DNA from: Gammaproteobacteria bacterium
GTDB taxonomy: Bacteria; Pseudomonadota; Gammaproteobacteria; Thiohalobacterales; Thiohalobacteraceae
Assembly: GCA_019911805.1 (NCBI GenBank)
Contig: JAIOJV010000077.1
Location: 1 to 64,000 of the forward strand
DNA length: 64,000 nucleotides
Reading direction: 5' to 3'
Shown here: positions 51,825-60,385 of the stretch, piece after piece
Layout of the letters: every line of letters begins with the position of its first letter
How positions within the stretch are numbered: position 1 is the stretch's first letter
Notes under the pieces: generated by a model
The model's database searches: none
What the model was told of the DNA's origin: nothing
The model's input: only the letters and a program-made list of their open reading frames with translations
Program-made: the position numbers and the translations under genes

Positions 51825-52625
51825 ATGTTGACCACCAACAATAAACGCGGCGTGACGTACTGGATAGGACTCGGTCTTTTGTTTGTGCACGCCCTTGTGT
51901 ATGCCGAATCTCAAATCACCGAGCGCATCGAATGGAAAAAAACGCCCATCCATCTCGACCTCAAGGTGGGCCACGAACGCTTGGTACACTTCCCGGCATC
52001 GGTGAAGGTGGGTGTGCCTGCAACCTTGCAACCATTGCTGCGTACCCAGAGCGTCAACAGTACGGTGTACTTACTCGCCAACGCGCCCTTTGACGCCACC
52101 CGTGTGCTGGTGCGCACAGTCGACGGTGGACAGATCTATCTCTTCGATGTGTCCGCGTCGAAAGAGGGAGGCCAGACGGATCCCGTGCAGGTATTCGTGA
52201 AGGAGGTGGGTGAGAACAAATCGGGCCAAACGAATCTATCCGTCGATAGCAACGAGACAACTGCGCAATACAACTATGTCGCCCTGACCCGTTTCGCGGC
52301 CCAACAACTCTATGCCCCCGCGCGGCTCGTACAAGACAGGCCGGGCATCGTGCGTGTGCCGGTGGCGCGAGGTTCCATCCACCTGCTACGCGGTGCCGCG
52401 GTCGATGCCGCGCCATTGGTGTCGTGGCGGGCAGGCGGTCTGTATGTCACGGCCGTCAAATTGACTAACCGTAGCGAACAACCACAGACACTGGATCCGC
52501 GCAACCTGCGTGGTGCCTGGCTAACCGCGGCCTTCCAGCACAATCGTCTATTGGCCGCTGGCAGTGAGGCAGACACCACGGCCGTGTACCTGATTTCGGC
52601 ACGGCCGTTCGCGGCCTCGCGATAG
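51825..52625 (+). CDS. ICE protein TIGR03749 (TraK-like)
   Basis: A 266-residue exported protein with a signal (YWIGLGLLFVHALVYAESQ). Blocks matching TIGR03749 include ERIEWKKTPIHLDLKVGHER, FPASVKVGVPATL and VTAVKLTNRSEQPQTLDPR. By order and fold it corresponds to TraK/VirB9, a periplasmic ring protein of the channel. It lies 10 bp before the TraB-like gene. Confidence 0.88.
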   Translation: MLTTNNKRGVTYWIGLGLLFVHALVYAESQITERIEWKKTPIHLDLKVGHERLVHFPASVKVGVPATLQPLLRTQSVNSTVYLLANAPFDATRVLVRTVDGGQIYLFDVSASKEGGQTDPVQVFVKEVGENKSGQTNLSVDSNETTAQYNYVALTRFAAQQLYAPARLVQDRPGIVRVPVARGSIHLLRGAAVDAAPLVSWRAGGLYVTAVKLTNRSEQPQTLDPRNLRGAWLTAAFQHNRLLAAGSEADTTAVYLISARPFAASR

Positions 52626-52634
52626 GGGGTATCC

Positions 52635-54032
52635 ATGGCCATAGCAACCAGTAATCGACTGTTACCCCTTCTCGCCGGCGTGGTGGTGCTCATGCTGGCG
52701 TTCGTCACCCTCAAGTCATGCTCGAATGAGCCAAATGACCATGTCGTGATGGACACCGTGCCGCAGGCGCCGGTGCCGGATGCCGATACACCGGCGGATA
52801 CCATCAAGACACTGACGGCCAATGTCGCGGCCATGACTGCCGAGGTCGAAGCCTTGCGGCAGAACAACACCAAGCTTCATAACGAGAACAAGCAGCTGCT
52901 GAACAATCGTGTCCAAATCGAGGAGAACGTCACGACGCGCGTCAAACGTGAACTGCTGTCGCGCGAGCACGATCAGGAGGCGCGCCAGCGCATGGATTCG
53001 AGTGTGCTGTCTTCACTGACGGCGCGGGTGGATGCCTTGTCGCAATCGTTGTCATCAGGGAAATCGACCCAGAGCGCCGGCGATATTCCGGTCGGACTGG
53101 GATTCGATGGTGGCAGAACGGGTGCACAACCTTTCACCGGACTGGTCTGGATCAATCCGCTGGATGCCATCGATACGGATGCGGGTGCGGCGAATGGGAA
53201 CGGTCTGTTGCATCAGGTTAGCCAGTCAGCAGGTAGTGCAGCGAGCAGCGCCCGTGAACAGACCGGCAACCTCGCACGAGAGTTGGAGACCGTGCGTCCC
53301 ATGTATACCGTCCCGCGCAATGCCACACTCATTGGTTCGACGGCGATGACCGCCCTGGTCGGCCGGGTGCCGGTGCGAGGGCAGGTGAGCGACCCCATGC
53401 CGTTCAAGGTGATCACAGGGGCGGACAATCTGGCCGCCAACGGTCTCAGCGTGCCCGGTGTTCAGGGCATGGTGTGGAGCGGCACGGCGATCGGCGACTG
53501 GACCTTGTCCTGCGTCACCGGCCGGCTTGACTCGGTCACTTTCGTCTTCGACGACGGAACCATTCGCACGATTTCCGGTGATGACCGCGGTGGCCAGACG
53601 GGTGGTAGCAACCGCCCCCTGGGCTGGATCTCGGACCAACAGGGTATCCCGTGCATCAGCGGTGATCGCAAGACCAACGCACCGGCGTTTCTTACCCAGC
53701 GCATTGGTGTCATGGCCGTTCAGGCGGCGGCCGATGCGGCGGCCGCGGCCGAGACCACCTCGGTTGTCAGTGATGCCGGCGCGGCAACCAATAATGTCAC
53801 CGGTGATGTCGGCACCTATGTGCTCGGCAAGACCATTGCCGGTGGCAGCGACGAAGTCGCCAAGTGGCTGCTGGAACGCCAGTCCCAGAGCTTCGACGCC
53901 GTGTTCGTGCCGGCCGGCACCCGACTCGCCATCCACGTCGACCGTGAACTTCCCATCGACCTCGATCTTAAAGGCAGGAAACTCAATCATGCGAAATCTG
54001 TTAACCCCTATCTCCGCACTCGGCTTGATTAG
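52635..54032 (+). CDS. ICE protein TIGR03752 (TraB-like)
   Basis: A 465-residue protein with an N-terminal membrane helix (LLPLLAGVVVLMLAFVTL), a coiled-coil periplasmic segment (about 60-120) and a beta-barrel domain with VPRNATLIGSTAMTALVGRV, the mark of VirB10/TraB-type scaffold proteins. The C-terminus is PAGTRLAIHVDRELPIDLDL. It spans the envelope. Its end overlaps the lipoprotein gene by 44 bp. Confidence 0.9.
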   Translation: MAIATSNRLLPLLAGVVVLMLAFVTLKSCSNEPNDHVVMDTVPQAPVPDADTPADTIKTLTANVAAMTAEVEALRQNNTKLHNENKQLLNNRVQIEENVTTRVKRELLSREHDQEARQRMDSSVLSSLTARVDALSQSLSSGKSTQSAGDIPVGLGFDGGRTGAQPFTGLVWINPLDAIDTDAGAANGNGLLHQVSQSAGSAASSAREQTGNLARELETVRPMYTVPRNATLIGSTAMTALVGRVPVRGQVSDPMPFKVITGADNLAANGLSVPGVQGMVWSGTAIGDWTLSCVTGRLDSVTFVFDDGTIRTISGDDRGGQTGGSNRPLGWISDQQGIPCISGDRKTNAPAFLTQRIGVMAVQAAADAAAAAETTSVVSDAGAATNNVTGDVGTYVLGKTIAGGSDEVAKWLLERQSQSFDAVFVPAGTRLAIHVDRELPIDLDLKGRKLNHAKSVNPYLRTRLD

Positions 54033-54405
54033 TCTCGTACTGTCGGGCTGCGCCAGTACCAAGGACGCGGTGTTGCCCCAGGATGGTCCTCCGATGAAAG
54101 CAATCTACGAGCAACACATCCAGGAGATGGGCGCGCACGATCCCTTGGTGGTTCGTGAGGCGCTGGGAAATCGTCCTGTTGTCGACGGTGAGGGCGCGCT
54201 TCATGGCTATACCCGAGAGGCCTACAATGAGATCGACACCACCTTCCCCAGAGTGCCGAACCCGAGCCTGGTGATGTATGTGTTTCCACATCTGGCGGGC
54301 AACGAGCAGGTGCCGGTACCCGGCTACGTCACGACGTTCCCGATGTATGAGCGGGTCGAGTACGCACTGCCCGGTGAAGTGCCGAGCCAACGGCTACGGC
54401 AGTGA
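53989..54405 (+). CDS. Transfer lipoprotein TIGR03751 (TraV-like)
   Basis: A 138-residue protein with a lipobox LSGC (about 18-21) and the TIGR03751 blocks PMKAIYEQHI and RVPNPSLVMYVFPH. It would stabilise the outer-membrane ring, like TraV/VirB7. It overlaps the TraB-like gene by 44 bp and the TraC start by 4 bp. Confidence 0.88.
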   Translation: MRNLLTPISALGLISLVLSGCASTKDAVLPQDGPPMKAIYEQHIQEMGAHDPLVVREALGNRPVVDGEGALHGYTREAYNEIDTTFPRVPNPSLVMYVFPHLAGNEQVPVPGYVTTFPMYERVEYALPGEVPSQRLRQ

Positions 54406-57143
54406 GTATGGCAAAGTTTCTGTCACGCGCATCATCGAAGCAGGCTCACGATCCCGCGGAAGCGCCCGTCACCACGGCGTCGGTCAAGCGTCTTTATGAT
54501 CGTCCACCGTCCTTTACTGATCTCTTGCCCTGGGTCGAGTACGACCCGGACAGTCGCACCTTTCTGCTGGAAGACGGCGTCAGCGTGGGCGCCTTGTTCG
54601 AGATCCTTCCCGTCGGTACCGAGGCCCGTACACCCCAGTTCATGACGCAACTGCGCGATGCCATCCAGACGGCACTCACCGATGCCATTCCCGAAGACGA
54701 TGATGCCCCCTGGATTTTACAGGTCTATGTGCAGGACGAACCGAGCCTGCAAGGTTTTCAGAAAGAAGTCGCGGCCTATGCACAGCCGGGTGCCAAGGGC
54801 ACGGTATTCACCCGGCATTTTCAGGACGCGTTCTCGCAGCACCTGGATCGGATAACCCGTGCCGGCGGCCTGTTCGAGGATACCGCCGTAACGGGTACCC
54901 ACTGGCGTGGACAAGTACGCCGGGTACGCGCGACACTCTATCGCCGCTTGAAAACAAAGGGAAAGCTGCCTCCAGCTATCGAAGTCGAAGAAGCAATGAA
55001 CGATGTGGCGACCAAGTGGGTCGCCTCACTGGCCTCGGCTGGCATTCGCGTGCGACGGAGTACCGGCAAGGATCTCTACGAATGGTTGCTCAAGTGGTTC
55101 AATCCAAAACCCGCGATCGCAGACGGTGATCCCGACAAGCTGTTAGAGGTCGCCCCGTATCCCGGCGACGAGGACCTCCCGTTTGGCTATGACCTGGCCG
55201 AGCGGCTCACACTCACAATGCCGCGTTCGGATAACGAAACCTCGACATGGTGGTTCGATGGTCTGCCGCACACCGTGGTTACGATCCAGGGATTACGACG
55301 GGCACCGGAGGTGGGGCACATGACTGCCGAACGTCAGGCCGGTGACCACGTCTTCTCGCTTTTCGATCGCCTGCCGGAGCACACCGTGATGGTACTGACC
55401 TTGACGGTCAAACCGCAGGATTTCACCCGCAACCACATCGCCCAGGTCAAGCGTGCCGCCGTGGGCGATTCCGCCGAGGCCGCACTGACACGCGAGGATG
55501 CAGAACTCGTCGAGCGGGAGATGGCACAGGGCAACAAGCTTTATCCACTGGGTATTGCTTTCTACGTGCGCGGTGACCATTCCAAGTCACTGCGCGCCAA
55601 TGTGAATCAGCTGAATGCATTACTGCTGCCCAATGGCCTGCAACCGATACTGCAGGAAGCGGATCTGCTTGCACTGGACAGCTACATGCGTAACTTGCCG
55701 ATGGCCTATGATGTGTCGATGGACAAGTCCAGTCGCCGTTCACGGTTGGTCTTCTCCAGTCATGCCGCCAATCTGTTACCTCTGTATGGCCGATCGAAGG
55801 GAACCGGTCATCCAGGCTTGGTCTTTTTCAACCGTGGCGCCGAACCCTTGACCTTCGATCCGTTGCATCGGGCCGACCGCAAGAAGAACGCTCATATGCT
55901 GATCCTCGGTCCCACCGGGGCGGGCAAATCGGCACTCCTGGTTTATCTGCTGCAACAGATGGCCGCAATGTACCGCCCACGTATATTCATCATTGAGGCA
56001 GGTGGTTCATTCTCGTTACTGGGTCAGCACTTCCAGGCCCACGACGTCTCCGTCAACCAGGTCACCTTGAACCCGAATGTAGATGTAAGCTTGCCACCGT
56101 TCGCGGATGCGTTACGCGTGTTGGATAAAGAACGCCGCGTACACATTCCCAAGGATCCGGAGGAGCTGATCGATGACGACGATGAGCTCGAAAGTGAAGG
56201 TGGCGGTCGGGATATTTTAGGTGAAATGGAAATCGCCGCCCGGATCATGATCACCGGCGGGGACGAGCGCGAAGACGCGCGCATGAGCCGGGCCGATCGG
56301 CTACTGATACGGAATGCCATTTTCCTGGCTGCGAAGACAGTAAAAGAAAGTGGCAGGGATCAAGTGATCACCGAGGATGTAGTCACCGCTTTGCACGCCA
56401 TCGGACACGATCAAAACCTGCCCGAACACCGGCGCAACCGCGCGATCGAGATGGGCGACAGCATGGCGCTGTTCTGCTCCGGCCTGGCCGGCCATTTCTT
56501 CAACCGGCCAGGCACCCGCTGGCCCGAGGCCGATGTCACCATCCTGGAAATGGGCATGCTGGCACGGGAAGGTTACGAGGATCAGCTCACCGTGGCCTAC
56601 ATTTCCATGATGAGCCACATCAACGATCTGGTCGAGCGCCACCAACACGACGCCCGGCCCACCCTGGTGGTGACCGACGAGGGACACATCATCACTACCA
56701 ATCCCTTGCTGGCCCGTTACGTGGTCAAGATCACCAAAATGTGGCGCAAGCTCGGCGCCTGGTTCTGGATCGCCACCCAGAACCTCGAGGATTTCCCCGA
56801 CGCCAGTCGCAAGATGCTCAACATGATGGAGTGGTGGCTGTGTCTGGTCATGCCCAAAGAAGAAGTCGAGCAGATCGCGCGCTTCAAGGACCTGACCGAC
56901 GTGCAGCGCAGCCTGCTACTCTCGGCCCGCAAGGAGCCCGGTAAATACGTCGAGGGTGTGGTGCTCTCCGACAATCTCGAAGCCCTGCTTCGCAACGTGC
57001 CGCCGCCGTTGTCATTGGCACTGGCCATGACCGAGAAGCACGAGAAGGCGGAGCGTGGCGCCATCATGCGTGAGCGGAACTGCAGCGAGCTTGAGGCGGT
57101 TTATGTTATCGCAGAGCGGATTGCAGGCAATCGTGGGAATTGA
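54402..57143 (+). CDS. traC: Conjugative ATPase TraC (TIGR03744)
   Basis: A 913-residue VirB4-type ATPase energising pilus assembly and transfer. Walker A LILGPTGAGKSALLV (about residues 501-515) and Walker B in TLVVTDEGHII (late) are clear, and the start FLSRASSKQ and FIEAG-like block fit TIGR03744. The start is GTG 54402 overlapping the lipoprotein stop, or ATG 54408. The operon is interrupted immediately downstream by the second insert (57.2-59.7 kb). Confidence 0.95.
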   Translation: MSMAKFLSRASSKQAHDPAEAPVTTASVKRLYDRPPSFTDLLPWVEYDPDSRTFLLEDGVSVGALFEILPVGTEARTPQFMTQLRDAIQTALTDAIPEDDDAPWILQVYVQDEPSLQGFQKEVAAYAQPGAKGTVFTRHFQDAFSQHLDRITRAGGLFEDTAVTGTHWRGQVRRVRATLYRRLKTKGKLPPAIEVEEAMNDVATKWVASLASAGIRVRRSTGKDLYEWLLKWFNPKPAIADGDPDKLLEVAPYPGDEDLPFGYDLAERLTLTMPRSDNETSTWWFDGLPHTVVTIQGLRRAPEVGHMTAERQAGDHVFSLFDRLPEHTVMVLTLTVKPQDFTRNHIAQVKRAAVGDSAEAALTREDAELVEREMAQGNKLYPLGIAFYVRGDHSKSLRANVNQLNALLLPNGLQPILQEADLLALDSYMRNLPMAYDVSMDKSSRRSRLVFSSHAANLLPLYGRSKGTGHPGLVFFNRGAEPLTFDPLHRADRKKNAHMLILGPTGAGKSALLVYLLQQMAAMYRPRIFIIEAGGSFSLLGQHFQAHDVSVNQVTLNPNVDVSLPPFADALRVLDKERRVHIPKDPEELIDDDDELESEGGGRDILGEMEIAARIMITGGDEREDARMSRADRLLIRNAIFLAAKTVKESGRDQVITEDVVTALHAIGHDQNLPEHRRNRAIEMGDSMALFCSGLAGHFFNRPGTRWPEADVTILEMGMLAREGYEDQLTVAYISMMSHINDLVERHQHDARPTLVVTDEGHIITTNPLLARYVVKITKMWRKLGAWFWIATQNLEDFPDASRKMLNMMEWWLCLVMPKEEVEQIARFKDLTDVQRSLLLSARKEPGKYVEGVVLSDNLEALLRNVPPPLSLALAMTEKHEKAERGAIMRERNCSELEAVYVIAERIAGNRGN

Positions 57144-57241
57144 AGTATCAGTATTTGATGAGCCAATATGCGCTCATGGGTGCGTGCTTGGATGTGTATC
57201 ATCGTGTGTCAGGTGCTGGCGCAACTGTGGTCAACGACGTT

Positions 57242-58105
57242 TTATCGTTTTGGCCATGGCAATTCGCCAGTTAGTTCGGGTAGTAGTTCATCTTCATCTG
57301 AAGACTCCCGATGGGAGTTACGCCCTGTGTCATAGATCGTTTCCAGCGTCAGCATTGAGAAAGTTTGCCCCCATTTTTCCAACACAATAGCCTCTTCGTA
57401 GCACGCAAAACGGGAGGCGGAGTCGCTTGCACTCCAAATTGATCCGTCCGAATCAGCAGTCGCCTCACTTTGACCAGTTCTTAATGCGCTGTCAGCTGCA
57501 GATCCTGTTGGCAACTTGATGCCTATATTGATCCAGAATCTCTGTTCTCTGGCAGCGCGAGAAGGTACCACGTTTTTGATGACCCCATTTTCGGCGAGGA
57601 CGAAAATATTCAACTCTCTTGATGCTTGTGCAAATCTTGAGGCTACACAAGTGCGTGATGCCTGGAAGTCATCCGAAAGTTTATTGATAGTGGAAATTTC
57701 ATATGGCAGTTCTTCCGTTAATGGCAATATCAAATGCCACGGGACTAGGCATTCAGCAGCAAATACATCGCAAAGTACTTCTTCACGAGGCCGGGAAGTG
57801 TACGACTCGAGTTGATTAGAAGAAATCTTATTTCCATGATTAGATGGTAATTGAAGCGCTTCGTGTGCGACTTCATGCATGATCGTAAAGCGTTGTCGAT
57901 GAGGCAGATCGTTGCTGTTGACGACAATGATGTGTCTATCAGGTAGCTTTACGACGTGTCCAGCTTCGTTGGGACCTAGTTGATCGCTGCTTTTGATATG
58001 GAATCCTAGCTGGGCGGCGATGGCGTTAACATCGACGGGATATTGATTTATGCGGAGATCCTTCAGGAGACCGCGCGCTTTTGAGATTGCAATGACATCA
58101 TCCAT
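57242..58105 (-). CDS. ImmA/IrrE-family metallopeptidase
   Basis: A 287-residue protein. The zinc motif HEVAH (77-81) lies in RFTIMHEVAHEAL, and the third ligand region is EEVLCDVFAAECLVP, so the site is complete. ImmA/IrrE enzymes cleave cognate XRE repressors under stress. It lies 13 bp downstream of an XRE gene on the same strand, the classic pair. The C-terminal third (about 190-287) has a strand and a polar tail. In this insert it could control or be controlled by the E2-like genes, which are divergent. Confidence 0.92.
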   Translation of the reverse strand: MDDVIAISKARGLLKDLRINQYPVDVNAIAAQLGFHIKSSDQLGPNEAGHVVKLPDRHIIVVNSNDLPHRQRFTIMHEVAHEALQLPSNHGNKISSNQLESYTSRPREEVLCDVFAAECLVPWHLILPLTEELPYEISTINKLSDDFQASRTCVASRFAQASRELNIFVLAENGVIKNVVPSRAAREQRFWINIGIKLPTGSAADSALRTGQSEATADSDGSIWSASDSASRFACYEEAIVLEKWGQTFSMLTLETIYDTGRNSHRESSDEDELLPELTGELPWPKR

Positions 58106-58118
58106 CAGGGAGCATCCG

Positions 58119-58487
58119 CTAAAGTTCTTGGATAAGCTTGATCATTTTGAGCCAATCATCTTCTGACTTAGGCCGCTCACCTCGAAAACTCATCGTTGCC
58201 ACGGGTTCCAGGTACGACCATTCAATATCCGGGCGAGACACCATGATGCTGTATAGGGCATCGTCGATTTCCCTATCTGCCAATAATGCAAAGATTTGGC
58301 GTTCACGCTCATTCAATCGCAATGCTTTCGAGAGCTTCTTAATTGTGGATTCCGAGGGCTTATCTTTATCGCCTTTTTCCAAGCGTGAAATATAGGCGTG
58401 GTCTAGGTTCTCCGCTTTATCTTGCAACTGTCGTAGGGTCAGCCCTCTTCGTTCCCGGGCTTGTGTGAGATATTCGGCTAATTTCAT
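58119..58487 (-). CDS. XRE-family repressor
   Basis: A 122-residue protein with an N-terminal helix-turn-helix (LTLRQLQDKAENLDHAYISR, split by the turn) and a helical C-terminus. The ATG at 58487 is supported by GGAGAAGAA; the longer frame from 58622 would run across the operator. It is paired with the ImmA-like peptidase and divergent from the YjzC-like gene; two identical palindromes lie between. Confidence 0.87.
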   Translation of the reverse strand: MKLAEYLTQARERRGLTLRQLQDKAENLDHAYISRLEKGDKDKPSESTIKKLSKALRLNERERQIFALLADREIDDALYSIMVSRPDIEWSYLEPVATMSFRGERPKSEDDWLKMIKLIQEL

Positions 58488-58535
58488 TTCTTCTCCCGAT
58501 AGGGGCTTGTATTTAATGAATGGGTAGTATACATT

Positions 58536-58620
58536 GTTGTCTGACTGGACAACAGACCCGCGTTTCCATTGGTACGGAACGTGGGTTTTAAATGGCAGGA
58601 CTGTTGTCTGGGCAGACAAC
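58536..58620. promoter_or_regulatory. Two identical operators of the XRE repressor
   Basis: GTTGTC-N6-GACAAC occurs at 58536-58553 and 58603-58620, 67 bp apart, both perfect. The first lies next to a leftward TATACT (58526-58531 on the minus strand) for the repressor gene, the second just before the SD of the rightward YjzC-like gene. The repressor therefore likely controls both arms. Confidence 0.85.
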
Positions 58621-58639
58621 ATACTGTGGAGGATTACTC

Positions 58640-58819
58640 ATGGGTAAACGTAGTGAATACAAGCCGGGGCAAAAAGCTCCGAAGTCGGGGCAGTACGAGA
58701 TTATCGGACCTCGTGGCGGAAAGGGAGCAGAACGAACCGTAACTAGGGGGGAGCCTCTACCGCCGACGCCAACACCCGGTTCCAAATATCGATTGGTCGA
58801 CCCGACTAAACACAAGTGA
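58640..58819 (+). CDS. YjzC-like small protein
   Basis: A 59-residue basic protein beginning GKRSEYKPGQKAPKSGQYE, with a Gly/Pro-rich middle and an acidic-basic end (DPTKHK). The YKPGQKAP start and length fit the YjzC family of unknown function. GGAGG lies 7 nt before the ATG. It is the first gene of the rightward arm; the E2-like gene follows after 34 bp. Whether it is a substrate, a modifier or an unrelated peptide is not shown. Confidence 0.68.
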   Translation: MGKRSEYKPGQKAPKSGQYEIIGPRGGKGAERTVTRGEPLPPTPTPGSKYRLVDPTKHK

Positions 58820-58853
58820 TCAGGTGATTGAGTAAGGAATCTGGGAGAGAGTC

Positions 58854-59732
58854 GTGGACGTGGCGATAGAAAATGCATTACGGAAAATCGGCTCCCAGCT
58901 CGATCAACGAATATTTCCGAGAGTCAAAAACGGCGGGTTCGTAACGCCCAGCGAGCTTACCGTACCTTCAACCTTGGGCGAGGAGAAACATCATGAAAGA
59001 CAGAGAAGATCCGCAACCAAACCACGGAAAGGGCCCCCCGGAGGGGAAAGGACGGCCGGAAGATCATGGTCGCCCCGTCAAGCCACACCGTTCGTCTGCA
59101 CAAGTGTTCAAGTCCGCTATGAAGGCGAGCTAGATGCGATTCACCGGGCTTATCCGGGGACAAAAGTGTGGGAACAGGCAGACGGATTATGGCTGCTGAC
59201 TGAGAGTTCATTGTTACCAGGACTTCAGAAGGCAGCCATTTTTCTTGTTGGGATTTCCTACGAGAGGAACATCGTACGTGCCTGGGGTTTCTGGAGATGT
59301 TCCCTTGGCGGGTTAACGTGGATTGGATCTCGTCATACGAATTTCCCTGACGGTTCGATATGTGCGTTTCATCCAACAGATGGAACATGGAATTTCGGCG
59401 ATCCTATCGTAGAGCTTTTGGACCTATATACCCTCTGGGCATTGCGACATCTTTATTTGGAAGTTTTCGGTCGCTGGCCTGGTCAACAGGCAGTTCTTCA
59501 TCCGTACGAAAGAATCTTAGAGCTAAAAGAAGATGAGTATTGCGGATGTGGTCGGTCCTATAAGTTATATGGGGAATGCTGTCGAGAAAAAGATTTCTTG
59601 AGGAATCGCCTAGCGGATGCAGTCAACTTTATCATTGAGTTTGCCGGCGGACTACGGGAGCCGCCTGATGCTGTTGTGCGGTCTGTTCGTGGGCAGTCAG
59701 AACCGCCAGCAGTCAACGATTTGTTGAAGTAA
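58854..59732 (+). CDS. E2/UBC-like protein with SEC-C motif
   Basis: A 292-residue frame from GTG 58854. Residues from about 88 show the landmarks of a ubiquitin-conjugating fold: H161-T-N (cf. HPN), catalytic-type C170 in DGSIC nine residues later, W179, and then IVELLDLYTLW, matching the HPN-Cys-W-helix spacing of E2 enzymes. A SEC-C-like zinc site follows (C230, C232, C242, C243). Residues 47-87 look out of frame and mirror a small overlapping ORF, so the N-terminal part may be artefactual or fused. No E1, JAB or clear ubiquitin-like gene is in the window. Confidence 0.68.
   Translation: MDVAIENALRKIGSQLDQRIFPRVKNGGFVTPSELTVPSTLGEEKHHERQRRSATKPRKGPPGGERTAGRSWSPRQATPFVCTSVQVRYEGELDAIHRAYPGTKVWEQADGLWLLTESSLLPGLQKAAIFLVGISYERNIVRAWGFWRCSLGGLTWIGSRHTNFPDGSICAFHPTDGTWNFGDPIVELLDLYTLWALRHLYLEVFGRWPGQQAVLHPYERILELKEDEYCGCGRSYKLYGECCREKDFLRNRLADAVNFIIEFAGGLREPPDAVVRSVRGQSEPPAVNDLLK
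58993..59133 (+). CDS. Short overlapping ORF, possible gene remnant
   Basis: A 46-residue frame that starts ATG after a good GAGGAG (7-nt spacing). It begins MKDREDPQPNHGKGPPEGK and is rich in Gly, Pro, His and Arg, a composition like the disordered N-termini of bacterial multi-ubiquitin-type proteins. It lies in a different frame within the E2-like gene and stops at 59133. It could be the start of a small modifier gene cut off by a deletion, or chance; similarity to ubiquitin-like proteins is only compositional. Confidence 0.35.
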   Translation: MKDREDPQPNHGKGPPEGKGRPEDHGRPVKPHRSSAQVFKSAMKAS

Positions 59733-59896
59733 TAGTAAGGCCATTTTCCTGCTAACACTCTTCCACGCAGTTTGCTTCCTAACGCCGCCTAGAGAAAACA
59801 AAAAGCACCCCGCACCTTGAATGAGTTTTCGGTTCCGTGATCCCCACCAGGTGAGCCACGATAGCCCATCGTATTGTCAGTGGGCTATTCGTGGAA

Positions 59897-60385
59897 ATGA
59901 CAGGGAATACACGTTCAATTTGTTTCGCCAGTTGGGTGTCACTTGTTCTCGTGATCCTCGCTGGCAATGTCGTACAGGCAGCCCGGATTGAGGCGGTGAC
60001 TCCCCAAGTCATTGAAGTGTTCACCTCATCCGATCTGCCCATCACTGGTGGGGCTGTCATAAGCCCGGTTCCAGGTCGCCCGACGTCCGAACTGCAAATC
60101 TACGAGCTGGACGGTATCCAAAGCATCGAGGCGAAGCTGTCTAAAGACCTTACGGCCGATCCAGAGCAATCCAAACGCGTCGTACTACAACGCTTCCAGC
60201 AGCTGCATGAGGATGATCGCGCGCGGATGCAACGCGCCGCGATGGGCTTGGCGAAGGCGCTTCAATACGGCGTCGATCGCTATCCCGCTATCGTGTTCGG
60301 GGGGGAGGTTGCGATCTATGGTGTGACCGACATCGGTGAAGCATTGCATTGGTATCAGCAGTGGCAGGCAGGTCGGAAGCAATGA
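59897..60385 (+). CDS. ICE protein TIGR03757 (PFL_4709)
   Basis: A 162-residue exported protein with a signal (FASWVSLVLVILAGNVVQAA) and the TIGR03757 blocks VEVFTSSDLP-like (IEVFTSSDLPITGG), QIYELDGIQSIEAKLS, LAKALQYGVDRYPAIVFGG. The fold is thioredoxin-like and it may be an export chaperone. The start could be GTG 59891 or ATG 59897. It resumes the transfer operon after the second insert and overlaps the next gene by 4 bp. Confidence 0.86.
   Translation: MTGNTRSICFASWVSLVLVILAGNVVQAARIEAVTPQVIEVFTSSDLPITGGAVISPVPGRPTSELQIYELDGIQSIEAKLSKDLTADPEQSKRVVLQRFQQLHEDDRARMQRAAMGLAKALQYGVDRYPAIVFGGEVAIYGVTDIGEALHWYQQWQAGRKQ

Noticed and set aside
59134-59200. ATG at 59134 as the start of the E2-like protein
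   Set aside because: It is in a different frame and ends after 22 codons; the E2-like part has no other in-frame ATG or GTG nearby.
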